Notes under the pieces: model-generated
What the model was told of the DNA's origin: nothing
The model's database searches: none
The model's input: the letters and a program-made list of their open reading frames with translations, nothing else
Part shown: piece by piece, positions 12,804 through 23,900 of the stretch
Layout: every line of letters begins with the position of its first letter
Numbering within the stretch: the stretch's first letter is position 1
Source of the DNA: Morella rubra
Taxonomy: Eukaryota > Streptophyta > Magnoliopsida > Fagales > Myricaceae
Length of the DNA: 64,000 nucleotides
Reading direction: 5' to 3'
Assembly: GCA_003952965.2 (NCBI GenBank)
Contig: CM025851.1
Location: 4,425,637-4,489,636 of the forward strand
Made by a program: the position numbers and the translations under genes

Positions 12804-14034
12804 CGTCCTCCTCCTTTATGTTCTGGTTTCTTTTGCGTTTCTATTTTACACAACTCTCCCAAGAGGTGGAGGGCCGAAACATGTCCCCATCTCTTCTTAG
12901 AGAGAAGGATGGGCACAGGTGGAATACACGTAACAATTTGCAGAATACTGCATGGGCATATGTACCAATTATCGACTTGCCCTCTCATTTCCAGCAATGT
13001 TATGTTTGGTAGCAGAAGGATTTGAGAGCCATTTGAAAAGACCTTAAAAAATACTCAATCCTTGTTGCCCGTTTGATGATCCTCCAAGATGTTCATTTAT
13101 GTGACTGTCTCACAATTAAGTCGGAATCAGTGGAAGGAAATCTGAGTTACTGGTACTGATTATAGCCAAACATTAGTAGTCCCCCCACCCCCACATGGTT
13201 ATCCTGGGGAAAGGCTAGAAAAGAGCAGATCCTAGCTGTGTGCCTTCTAGAAGCTCTTTTTTCTTTTTTCCCTTCTAGAAGCTCTTTTTCTTTTACTCTC
13301 TCTCTCTCTCTCTGCCATAGCCTTCTACAAGATTTAACATATTACATTTCCTGTCAGTGTGGTTTTTCATGTTGGCATCACTTTTTTGGGCCACTAACGT
13401 GGTGGAGAGCTTCATGTATGTGTCCCCTTCTGCAGTTTCTGTGTCTTTCCCTGATAAATAACCTTGGCTAAGTGAGACGAGTCACTGGGGATGAATACTC
13501 CTACACCAGAGACGAGAGAGAGAGGGCACTGACCCGTAAATTTTGTGTCTCTGTCCTTATTGCTTTTCCGGCACGTCTTTGGCCTCTCACGTCACCCATT
13601 TGAAGTCCTTCCAGAATGCTTGACTGGTAGTTATGGGAATGAGACAATTATCTTTAGCTTAATTCAATGACAAGTCTCCGTCATGTAATCTTTCAGAGCA
13701 GAGACTCTTTTTGTGATCATGGATACGTCCCACTACTATTCCTATCCCAAACCAAATGTCATTGTCTCTCTCTCTCTCTCAGTGCTTACAAAAACATGTG
13801 CCTCTTCCTCTGCTTAGAGTCATACCAAGACTCAGCTTGCCAATTATCTCCTCATTTCGTCCTCCTATTGCGACTTATCGTTCTATATGCTGCTTTGTCA
13901 GACACCTTTACCTTCTTAGTCCATAACTGTCCATGCAGCTTTTCATTGCGTCTTGCTTCTTCTGCATCATTTTAAAACAAGTTCTATCCGATTTTATTCC
14001 TACTTGAGGAGATCATAGAATAGGAAAACGAACA
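12804..14034 (+). other. Upstream region of the F-box/kelch gene with CT microsatellites
   Basis: This holds the presumed promoter and leader of the gene starting at 14035. CT tracts occur at about 13296-13312 and 13766-13780, the kind of pyrimidine patch often found near plant transcription starts. No confident TATA box could be assigned. Confidence 0.45.
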
Positions 14035-15435
14035 ATGGGACAAGCAGAGAGTAGTACCGAGAGTTTCCAGAAACAGCAACCGTTGCAAAGGCAGTTTATT
14101 CCAGGCCTGCCTGATGAGATAGCCATGGATTGTTTGGTGAGAGTTCCCCATCAATTCCATTCCATCATGAAATTAGTGTGCCACAGTTGGCGAAGCTTGA
14201 TCGTGCATCCTTCATTCTACCAAGAAAGACGCAGGTTCGCCATGGCAGAGCACATGGTTTGCCTTATTCAGCCTATTCCATCTTCTTCACCAGTAAGAAC
14301 AGAGTCCTCTGACTCTGATGAGTCAGCGTCATCCAACCACAACATGACCACCGAGGAAGAGGAGGTTCATACAAAGAGCTCTAGCCCGCCTCTGATTCAA
14401 TACGGGCTGAGCATCTACAACGCCACCCGCCAGACTTGGCACCGGATGGTGAAGCCTAGCGCCGCACATGAGGGATTCCCCATGTTCTGCCAGTGCGTGG
14501 CACTTCCTGCATCTGGTAAGCTCCTGCTCTTAGGTGGTTGGGATCCCAACACCTTAGAACCCGTTCCTGATGTATATGTCCTGGATTTGATCGGCGGTGC
14601 CCGCTGGAGACGCGCAGCCCCAATGTTAGTGGCACGCTCTTTCTTCGCCTGTGGCGCCGTAGGACAATCGACGGTTTATGTTGCAGGGGGGCACGACAAC
14701 CAGAAGAATGCGCTGCGATCAGCAGAGGTATATGATACAAACACAGACGAGTGGAGGATGCTACCGCCCATGGCAGAGGAGAGGGACGAATGCCAGGGTC
14801 TCTCTTGGGAGGGCGATTCCAGGTTCTGGGTGGTCAGTGGATACAGCACGGACAGCCAAGGACGATTCCGATCGGACGCCGAGTGCTATGATCCCGTTAC
14901 AGGGTCCTGGACCAGAGTTGGAGGGGTGTGGCCATATCCGAGTGTCAGTCCCAGAGGCCTCACCACAACGGTTACTAACAGTAACCGGAGTAACAGCAGG
15001 GGCCACCAAAACCAATGCCAATGGTGGTGGTTCTTGGGAAGCCAACAGCAGCAGCAATACAATGGGAGAGTGAAGGAATCCGACATCAGCAATAAGATCA
15101 TCTGGGACGTGGAGAATTCGGTTCAGCTTCCGAGAGGAATAAATGGAACATCATTTGCCTGTGTCAACGCTCTTGGACTCGACCAAGATCAATGTTCTGT
15201 AGATGATCCCAATCAGCAGATGCAGTGGATATTCCTGATGGGCAGTGGTGGTGGCGGCAGAGGAACATCTTCAGCAGCAGTTACATGCGGTGACTGCGAA
15301 TGTGAAGGGGAAGGGGCATACATCTTGGAGTGGAAGAGGGACAGCAAGGGTGGAAGCACTTCCAAGTGGAATCATGTCCATACTCCTGCTGCATTTTCTG
15401 GCTTCCCATACTCGGCTTCATCTCTCCTTATCTGA
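14035..15435 (+). CDS. KMD: F-box/kelch-repeat protein, KISS ME DEADLY 3/4 type
   Basis: Substrate-recognition subunit of an SCF (Skp1-cullin-F-box) ubiquitin ligase. In Arabidopsis the four-member KMD/KFB group targets type-B response regulators of cytokinin signalling and phenylalanine ammonia-lyase for degradation. It is an intronless frame of 466 residues. The F-box is at about residues 22-66 (FIPGLPDEIAMDCLVRVP, then VCHSWRSLIVHPSFY). An acidic Ser/Glu-rich linker follows at 82-118. Kelch blades are at about 158-197 (LLLLGGWDP, YVLDLIGGARWRRAAPM), 212-246 (VYVAGGHDNQKNALRSAEVY, then EWRMLPPM) and 262-296 (DAECYDPVTGSWTRVGG). Residues 310-345 form an Asn/Gln-rich insert, and 403-427 a Gly- and Cys-rich patch. 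It is longer than my recollection of the Arabidopsis proteins (about 410-420), and these inserts account for the difference. The position between MLO and ASHH3 supports the KMD3/KMD4 assignment. It looks intact. Confidence 0.93.
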   Translation: MGQAESSTESFQKQQPLQRQFIPGLPDEIAMDCLVRVPHQFHSIMKLVCHSWRSLIVHPSFYQERRRFAMAEHMVCLIQPIPSSSPVRTESSDSDESASSNHNMTTEEEEVHTKSSSPPLIQYGLSIYNATRQTWHRMVKPSAAHEGFPMFCQCVALPASGKLLLLGGWDPNTLEPVPDVYVLDLIGGARWRRAAPMLVARSFFACGAVGQSTVYVAGGHDNQKNALRSAEVYDTNTDEWRMLPPMAEERDECQGLSWEGDSRFWVVSGYSTDSQGRFRSDAECYDPVTGSWTRVGGVWPYPSVSPRGLTTTVTNSNRSNSRGHQNQCQWWWFLGSQQQQQYNGRVKESDISNKIIWDVENSVQLPRGINGTSFACVNALGLDQDQCSVDDPNQQMQWIFLMGSGGGGRGTSSAAVTCGDCECEGEGAYILEWKRDSKGGSTSKWNHVHTPAAFSGFPYSASSLLI

Positions 15436-16809
15436 AAATTGGAAAATTAACTGCCATCACACTCTGAAGTCGTGGGGTTGTTTCAGTTGAGCAGTAGCCA
15501 TCCATCATGTTCTTTGGGGTTTTGGTGGTACTAACTTTCAGTTGGGTGGACTTTTAGAATCTAATCTTCGCCACATGCATGCTGTTGACTTTTTTTGGTT
15601 TTCCCTGAACTACAGGTCGTCGACTTCATGTTTTCTTTTAGTTAGCCCTTGAATTATGGGTTTCGGGGTGTAAGAGAAGAAACAGTCAACAGAGCCATAA
15701 AAATATATGTACGAGTGACTTAAAAGTCAGCCTAATGCTTTTGGTTTGAGTATCCAGCGGCTATACTTATTTGTGAAGTATAAAGAATATTAGGTGCATT
15801 ATTACTTAAGGCACCGTCTCATATCTCACTTTTGTGGACCAAAACGCGTAGGACATGGTTTTACGAACAAAACAAGTTGTAAGCTCGGAAGAAAGAAACA
15901 CAGAGCAAAACAGAGGCTGTAATAATATTTTTGTTTTCCTACGCACATGTACTTGCCACACTATTCCTATAGCTGGCTCCAGATGCAGAGCCTTCTCTCT
16001 TCTCTATGCTCCTCCAACTGGCTTCAACAAATTATGCTTGTCTCAGCAACGGTAAATATCAAAGCACCTTTTTATTCATCTGCTACCTTGGAAGCTTCCA
16101 GACAAAGATCATCTGAACCATACAAAGGGACAAAGGAAGAGGGGGAAAAAAAAGTACCACCAATGTGAGATTTGTCCTAAGCTACGAACAGCAAATGCCA
16201 ATAGCATTGAGGAACCTTTCTCTCTGCAATAAAATCCAATTGCCTAGGATGGAAGAATCGATCCCAAGGATATGGGCCATAGAGTACTGCAGAATGTTTG
16301 AAAGCAAGATACAAAAAGGCGGACATGGGTAGATATATAAAGCACATAGTTTAGAGCAAGCCCATTCGCAATGCTTAGCCTCTAAATCATCCTTGATGGT
16401 GTTAGCTTAGCTAACAACTAGCATTAAAACCCTGCCTTCAGCCACAAATGCATCCGCCTTCAGATAAAAAGCTCATTCTTGCATATCATGACAGAGATAG
16501 AGAGAAAAAAGAGGGATCAAGATGAGAATGTGATGGGATGAGATGACACCATATCTGTGATGACAAAAGATGACAAAAATCAGTAGCGAAGAAAGATGCC
16601 AGAATTCATGAACTTTGGTATTCAAGTTAACGCCATTTCATTTGCTCTGCTCAGGCTAGTCAAGCTACCTTTTAAGCTAAATTTCATAGGACAAGCCACT
16701 GAGGCTCGACTGAGATGCGGGTCATGCATGCAACTTCAAGATTTCAGCACAAACAAAAAAGAAAATCAGAAATACATGAATAGAAACAGCATTTGAAGTT
16801 TTTCTCCAA
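15436..16809. other. 3' flank of the F-box gene, no gene seen
   Basis: Contains the presumed 3' UTR of the F-box/kelch gene. The rest shows no conserved frame. Confidence 0.5.
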
Positions 16810-16911
16810 TCAGCTTGATCTAGGACCATATTCTTGCAAATCAAAGACCATCATGCTGTTCTTCCACCATCTGCCCTTCCTCTTGGTCTTGTAGTCTCTG
16901 CTACTGTAGAA
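16810..16911 (-). other. Coding-like terminal exon of an unrecognised minus-strand gene
   Basis: On the minus strand a strong-looking acceptor (TTCTACAG, just above 16911) is followed by a frame reading about SRDYKTKRKGRWWKNSMM, then VFDLQEYGPRSS and a TGA at 16810-16812. The basic, tryptophan-containing composition looks protein-like, and the frame is open from the acceptor to the stop. I do not recognise the family. A possible first exon of the same gene lies at 19834-19971, but its splice phase does not fit directly, so at least one further exon would be needed. This could equally be chance. Confidence 0.25.
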
Positions 16912-17904
16912 TAGATTAACAATCTATTATCCACTGATGATTATATAGAGTAATATCTTTGTGCTCCTATTTCTCCTCTCTGTACCAGTTTCACTATTCA
17001 GGTATCCAACCATCCTGATCCGGCTAAAATCACTCCTCAACTATGCTATTTCTTGACTATCTCACATTTTTACCAAATAAAAAGCTTATCCACACCACTC
17101 CTTTTTCTAGGTTCTGTTTTCAACTCGCTTGTTATTGAATCAGAGCTAATAGCATTCACTTGGAAAAAAAAAATCTAATAGCAATCTTCATGTGATCTAT
17201 ACTCACTTTTAATGGATTAATTCTTCCATACTGTCTGTCTAAAAGAGGTAACAGCCAGATATATCCATATACATCTAGAAAGCAATTAATTCAGATTAGA
17301 TTATGCCATCTGAGCACCATGTGAATCAAGGTAGAAAGTGTTTGAGGACTGACTGCTGCTGGATCCTAGCTCTGAACCGACTGTGGACTTCTATTTGAGG
17401 TACCAGTAAAACATTCAGAAGACATGTTCTACCAACAGCCCTTTTACGGAAACCTTTTATTACCTAGTCCTGAATCAAAATAGTATAAGCAATGGGCTCA
17501 TAGAGGAAAATCAAAAGTAAAGTTTTTATCTACAATTCGGAGGTGACAATAGCAATAAGTTCCAAACAGAAACCAGAATGCATGGAGTAGATATGGACAA
17601 GGAAGCACAAGCAAAATTGTCAGGCACATATATTTTCCCAAAAACATTCATGTTTATATCCATATATATTGCTTATATACAAAAAAGGGAAGAGGTGGCG
17701 ACTAGAGGTGGCAACCCTACCAGAGCATAACCATAGTAGCCTATACCCACTAGGGAGCAATTCAGGCAGTGCCTAGACTGGTTTCTTGCCAACGTATGGG
17801 ACAACAAGCGCTCTCGTAAAAAGAAATGAGTCATAGCCTGACCCTAGCCCCACCGAGGGTCCAGTGAAGGCATATCCATCCGGATGAGGATCACCTGTAA
17901 TTCG
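16912..17904. other. Intergenic stretch, no gene seen
   Basis: AT-rich sequence without a recognisable frame or structured repeat. Confidence 0.5.
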
Positions 17905-18076
17905 GGTGACTGAATTGCAGGTGCAATTTGGAGAGAGGGTGAGAGAGAGGTGTGGGTCCCGTGGTGGGACCACATTGCCCGAACAGAACCTCCTTCCTCG
18001 GACTGTGTGGGTCCCACCGCGGGACCCACACCTTTCTCTCACTCTCTCTCTGAATTGCCCCTGCAATTCGGTCACA
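17905..18076. repeat. Long inverted repeat with GGGTCCC cores
   Basis: The left arm runs from GTGACTGAATTGCAGG through a GA-rich tract to GTGTGGGTCCCGTGGTGGGA. The right arm, from about 18003 to 18076, is its near-complement and ends in CCTGCAATTCGGTCAC. The arms are about 65-70 bp with a loop of about 30 bp. Each arm also has a nested palindrome around GTGGGTCCC and GGGACCCAC. It is non-coding and probably part of a MITE or foldback element. Confidence 0.7.
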
Positions 18077-18384
18077 TCTTGGTCCTATCCATCCTCACTT
18101 GGATGGCTTGCAACACACGTGAAGGACACAAGATTTGAACCCTGGACATCTAAGCCACATGTGCTCTTACCTAGGCCTGTTCAAATTTGCCGACTGACCA
18201 ACAAGGGTCCACCGACCTCAGACAGTTTCCAGTTGAGCCGGTTCAATGCTCAACCTAAATTTTATTTAAACTGATAGGGTTGATTTGGCCTTCGGTTTTG
18301 GGGCTTCAGCCCGTCGAAACCAACCCGACCCGACATATTATCAACAAATATAAAAATATTTAATAGAATATATTTTTCAAAAAC

Positions 18385-19087
18385 CTAGATTTTACCGAAC
18401 GACATCGTTTCACGTAGGTTTTTTTTACGTTTCTCTCACCCATCTCCCCCTCAACCCTCTCACTCCCCCATGCCTTCTCCTTTACATTTTGCAAACCTCA
18501 TGATCTGTTTGCCTTTGTCGCCTCAAGATCGGCCGCTCACCTACGTCAGCTCAAGATCGGTTGCTCACCTCTGTCGCCTTACGATTTGCCATCTTAGAGG
18601 TGTTCAATTGACCCCTCGGTTCAGTTTGGAAGTCTCACCGAGTACCAAAATAAGGAGGTCGGTTTCTTGAAAGGGAGGGCCAACCACCGAGCTAACCCTT
18701 AGTGCCTTTTGTCGTTTTTGGTCAGTTTTAACTAGATTTACCAAACAACGCCGTTTCACACAGGTTTTTTACGTTTCTCTCACCCCATCTCCCCCTCAAC
18801 CCTTTCACTCCCCCATGACTTCTCCTTTACATTCTGCAAACCTCATGATCTGTTTGCCTTTGTCGCCTCAAGATCGGCCGCTCACCTACGTCAGCTCAAG
18901 ATCGGCTGCTCACCTCTGTCACCTTACGATCCGCCATCTTCATCGTCTCTAAAATTGACCAAAAATGACATAAGGCACCGAGGGTCGGCTCGGTGGTTGG
19001 CCCTCCCTTTTAAGAAACCCACCTCTTTATTTTGGTGCTCGGTGAGACTTCCAAACTAAACCGAGGGGTCGGTTGAACACCTCTAAG
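18385..19087. repeat. Nested direct and inverted repeat complex
   Basis: A block of about 210 bp at 18385-18595 is repeated directly at 18730-18940. Both copies carry CATGATCTGTTTGCCTTTGT and CAAGATCGGCCGCTCACC. The spacer at 18595-18729, with ACCCCTCGGTTCAGTTTGGA and GGGAGGGCCAACCACCGAGC, returns as its inverse complement at 18950-19087. The order is A, I, A, inverted I. No protein frame runs across it. Confidence 0.75.
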
Positions 19088-20080
19088 AGGTTGGGCCACC
19101 ACCCCTTGGTGGTATATGTGCATATATACTGCAAATGAATACATACTAGTAAAACAGAGTTTTGAAACCTACTATCCCTTTTCATTTTCCATCGGGCAAA
19201 ATCAACTATCTTACCCTAGAATCTATATTGCGAATGTGGGGCACAGAAACTCAACAGCCACAGTACAAAAAGTCGTTCTAGCCCACTAGTTATACCCATA
19301 TGAATCCTCATTCATTTGTTTGAGACTTTGTGTTCTAGTTTTCCTAGATTGGCTTTTTTGTGAAGTGCTCTTACGGTGCACCCTTCCACCTCTTTTCTGT
19401 ACCTCCTTGTTCTGATCTCGGTTCCTAAGATTTGAGGTCTAGGAATCCTGGGGGCGCTTTCTGTCAGTTTGAGGCATCTCTGACCACCACGATCGAGTGC
19501 CAATCAAAGGTCGAGGTTCAGGGGTTGGCCAATAAGAATTAAACCTCAATGTAATTCGGGCTAATAGAAAAGACCACCAACCGTCCCTTGGATTGGTAGT
19601 CAATGATAGCCCAATTCCCAGTCCATGGGGTCAGTTTACACCCCTAGTTGTGGGTGGACCAAATCAATGTCCAGGTTCAGTATGAAACATAAGAACTCCT
19701 TCTCATTCAATTCACAAGCAAGAAACAAGAAAAGGACCATTTTTCAAGCAGAATTCAAGTGATGTATAGGGATAACAAAAAAGGAAGGGAAAATACAAGA
19801 GCAAAGAAAATGAAGGAAAAAGGAGGGCGTACCTGACTCGAATAAGAGAAGTTTGTTCTTCGAATGGTGGTTTGGGAATTGGGTCGGCTGCTGTTTCTGC
19901 AAAAAGTAGAATTGCGACGTCTCATCAGCTAATTCACTGGCGCAAGGACATCCGGTTCTGAACCTGATCATCTCTGAAAACGAACTCTTAACCCAACTTT
20001 CTCTGTTTTTTCCTCCCCTGACGCTAATCTCTTCATCTTGATATTAATAACCAACATCGAAAACGGAAAGAAAAAAAGAA
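19088..20080. other. ASHH3 upstream region with a possible minus-strand first exon
   Basis: Mostly non-coding. On the minus strand, 19834-19971 reads ATG then IRFRTGCPCASELADETS up to a donor-like CAG|GTACGC. It could be the first exon of an unrecognised gene transcribed divergently from ASHH3. Nothing downstream joins it in phase with confidence. Confidence 0.3.

Positions 20081-20112
<32 letters not shown>
20081..20112. repeat. Run of 32 G residues
   Basis: An uninterrupted G tract preceded by an A-rich purine stretch, about 230-330 bases upstream of the presumed ASHH3 leader exon. It could form quadruplex DNA, or its length may be a sequencing artefact. Confidence 0.85.
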
Positions 20113-20113
<1 letters not shown>

Positions 20114-20329
20114 ACACAAATTTAGAATGTTCTTGGAAATTATAGGATAAATGGCAGAATATATTTACACATTATATAGAAGTCAATTGTGGGCGCTAAA
20201 AGTTAAAAACGAACACATGAAATATGTAGTTAGAAACTGAAAAAACCGGCTCGGCGTTACTAAGGGGAAAAACGAAATGGAAACGAACAAAAAAATAAAA
20301 TAAAAGATCAAACGGGCAAAAAGGGTACG

Positions 20330-20957
20330 GGCGCGCTTAGGTTTTCATCAGAGCGCTATGATTGAGTAATTTCTGTGGGTTTTGGGCGCTAGTGGAGACT
20401 GCTGTGCCACCGGACGCAGCTAGCGGTTTTCTCTGGTTCTCCGGTGAGCGTGTGACTCAGTCTCTGATTCTTACTTCCCATGTCTTTTCCTCATGTCTAT
20501 ATGTCGTCATCTTCTTCTTCTTCATTTGATGCTGCTACTTCGGTGGAACATGAAAGAAATTCCGATGAATTATCAACCACGCATGAATCTACGACTTCTC
20601 AAGGGTTCCATTTGTTAATATTTCGATTTTTCGGGCTTTAATGCCGTGAAATTAGGTCTTAAACATGCTCTTACTCCCTCTTCGTTTACAAATTGTCGTA
20701 TCTGGACGGCCCTCCCCTGAATCTTTATTCATCGACTATCTACGCTTGACTGTTTTTATATCCTTTTTCTTTTCAGGTAAAACCTAGAACTAATTGGTTT
20801 ATCGATTGGGCTAAAGATATCTGTTTAGGAGTAGTATGTTGTTGCTTGTCTTCATTTTTTTGGAGCTATATCCTGATCTTTACCCCGCGTTTCAGATGCT
20901 GATTTTCCCTGTTTGATTGTGTAGGCGTTTATTCCTCAAATTTCATGCGGTCTGTAG
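20330..20957 (+). other. Presumed 5' leader exon and leader intron of ASHH3
   Basis: Base composition becomes GC-richer near 20330-20440 (GCGCGCTTAGGTTTTCATCA), typical of a plant leader. A good donor, CCG|GTGAGC, lies at 20443/20444 and an acceptor, CTGTAG, ends at 20957, twelve bases before the first codon. This implies a leader intron of about 514 bp. It is inferred from splice motifs only. Confidence 0.4.
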
Positions 20958-20969
20958 CTATTTGATGCC

Positions 20970-23900
20970 ATGCCTACTAAAAAGAAGGTTGTTTATAGTT
21001 TAGATGCTTTGGCATTATTATTTTCTAATCATACGTGGTCTTTAGCCTTTGTTATATCTTGGATGTATACATGAAAAAAGGGTTCTGATATTTTTCTTGG
21101 GGAGTCGCATTTTCTTTTCCACTTGATAGTAAGAATTGAAGTTAGATGAGTTGCTTGCCCTCCAAATATGGCAATATTTGCTAATAAGAAGTGTTCTCAA
21201 GTCTGAAATATTTGAGGTGTCGTCCTCCCTTTTAGTTCTTTGTAAGGTTTTCTCAGTTTCTTTTCCACTTGATAGTAAGAATTGAAGTTAGATGAGTTGC
21301 TTGCCCTCCAAATATGGCAATATTTGCTAATAAGAAGTGTTCTCAAGTCTGAAATATTTGAGGTGTCGTCCTCCCTTTTAGTTCTTTTTAAGGTTTTCTC
21401 AGCATCTTGCATAAAGTTGATCAAACGGGATCTACTTCCCTTTACGTCCTACTTTGGGCTTTTTATTATGGGTCGTTATCTTGGTACAAGGACCTACAGT
21501 TTTTGCGACTTCTGATCCATTCAAGTTTGTATTAGGGCAACTCTGTTGTCTGCAATGATGAATGAATTATTGTAATTAAGTTCCTGTTTCTTGATTTCCT
21601 GTTAAATCAGAATCCTGAGCTTAGTCGTATTGGGACTGTATTCAACAACTTGATGAAGGAGATTGGAAATCCAGTTGATTTTGAACTTCCAGATTGGTGT
21701 AAATGGAAGCCTATGCCTTACACCTTTATAAAGCGCAGTATCCTTTTAAAATGCCATTTGATGCTGTCTATATACACATGTTGTATTGTGGGTAGTTTGT
21801 GAAATGATTGGTTCTTATTACAAGCTGGCAGACCCGAATTGCTTTTGAGTCCGCAGTGCAATTTTAGTCCCTTTTTAGTCCATTAAGTCTTCTGCTTCTT
21901 TTCCACATCCATATGTAGTTTTGTATGACCCACTGACTATACTCGTTTAATTTCAATCATTTTTTTTGTTTCACCAGCTGACAGAAAAGTTTTTTTTACA
22001 GAGTTTGTACATCTTGAATTGTTTTGCTTTCTCTTTCTTCTCTTTCCTTCTCCTGCTGAAAAATGAATGCGGTACTCTTAAGTGTTTAATAGCCTTATCT
22101 TATTATTATGGAAAGGGGAGAGGGCTTCTTTGGCTTTGGTCTCTCTCACTCCCTCACTCTCTCGCTCTTTCTCTCTCTTTGTCAGCTATGGTTTCCTTTT
22201 GTTGATATTGACAAGTTTAAGATATATATCTCGTCAAAAGGATCAAAAGACGCCTTGAGGATGATGGAATATTTTGTTCCTGCAGCCCTTCACCTGGATC
22301 TTCTAGTGTGTGTGGCAGAGATTGCCATTGTGGGTAAGGAATGTATCTTGTTGAATCTCAGTTGCTGTGCGTCATATGTCTTTATATAGAGCTGGTGACA
22401 GCTTAATCAGATCATCATGAACTTTGATCATCTAGAGAATTTGTTAGTATCAACCGTACTACTGGAAAACTACTGGTAAAAGTTTCTAGACAGCAGTTAT
22501 GTTATATTTTGCTTTCATTTTGAATACATAATAATAATAATAAAAAAAAATCTATTGAAAAAAGTGGCTCAATTACCAACAACATCCCACCTTCTTCGTA
22601 TTGCGTTCGTATGTTTGTCTAGTTTGGATTAACCCACAAGCTAACTTATGCATGTGTCTGAGCCACTTCTCATACACGTCACCTATCACTTACTTCAATA
22701 TGTCATTTCATCCAACCACAGGATTCTTGATTAACCTTACGGATTTCCTCTGCACAAGCTGACAGTTTCTTCCTATAGGATGCTTCTCTCTAGCTGCTCC
22801 TCTGGCTGTAAATGTGGTAGTTCATGCATCAACAAACCATTCCAGAGCCGACCTGTGAAGAAGATGAAACTGGTGAAGGTATACATTGCGGCTTTCGTTT
22901 GTGATTCTTATTGAAACAACTTGCCTTCTGCAGCATTTTTTTTGGGCAAGCTATTGTAACAAACTGACAAAGAAAAGTATCGCAAAAGTAGGACGGGAGA
23001 TCCTCTCAAGGACAAAAGGAAGTATAAAAGCTACAGAACAGTGAGCCCTAACATCCAAGCTTTGGAGATTCAACTCCACACCAACATAATAGCTTAAGCA
23101 CCATGTAGTTCCCAAAATCTTTTTGAAGCAACAGATAGCTACAGTCCGGTCTTTGCACATTTGAGATACTTGCCCACCATTTCACCAGGATTAACTGATG
23201 TTCCTGAGATTTTGGCTTTACAAACTCATCCTTTGGGAGCTAATCGTTGTTAATAACTAAGTAGGAGATTTTTTTTCTCCGTCTTTCTTTCTTTCTCTTC
23301 TTCTTTTTACAGACAAGCCAGAATGCAAACAAGTTCTCATAAATGAAGGCTTATCGGAAAAAAAAAAAAAAAAAAAAAGTTCTCATAAGTGAAGTTATGG
23401 TTCAATTCTTGTTGGGGGGGGGGGGGGGGAAGGGAGATGACAAGGAAAGGGTTTTTTTTTTCTTTTCAAAATTGAAATTGAAGACTGTTAGAGTGATAAG
23501 GTTTTACACGCACACAAAGACACTTGCACCCCCATACCCACACCTGCATTCTCAAACAAAACATATACTGACAAGATACATGTTTTTTTCTTGATACTGC
23601 GGGTTGAGTTGATTGTGTGGTAATCCTGTATCTTCTTTCTTAGTGTTCATGTTTGTTACACTTAATCTTGGTATTTTTGTCTTAGCATTCTCATATCTTG
23701 TACATTGGATCACTCAAAATTGGTTGCTGAGAGCTGTATACGCATCTAAAAATATCTATTTTAAATTAAGATCTTTCTTGCAGACTGAGAAATGTGGTTC
23801 TGGTATTGTGGCGGATGAAGATATCAAGCAAGGAGAGTTTGTAATAGAATATGTGGGTGAAGGTGGGCTCTTCAGCACTAATTTGTTTATATGTACCATA

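Noticed and set aside
14456-15101. Several long open frames on both strands inside the F-box gene
   Set aside because: They are shadows of the GC-rich kelch coding region and show no family motifs.
18090-18200. tRNA-like B box (GGGTTCAAATC on the minus strand) suggesting a SINE
   Set aside because: No convincing A box at the right distance, no A/T tail and no target duplication.
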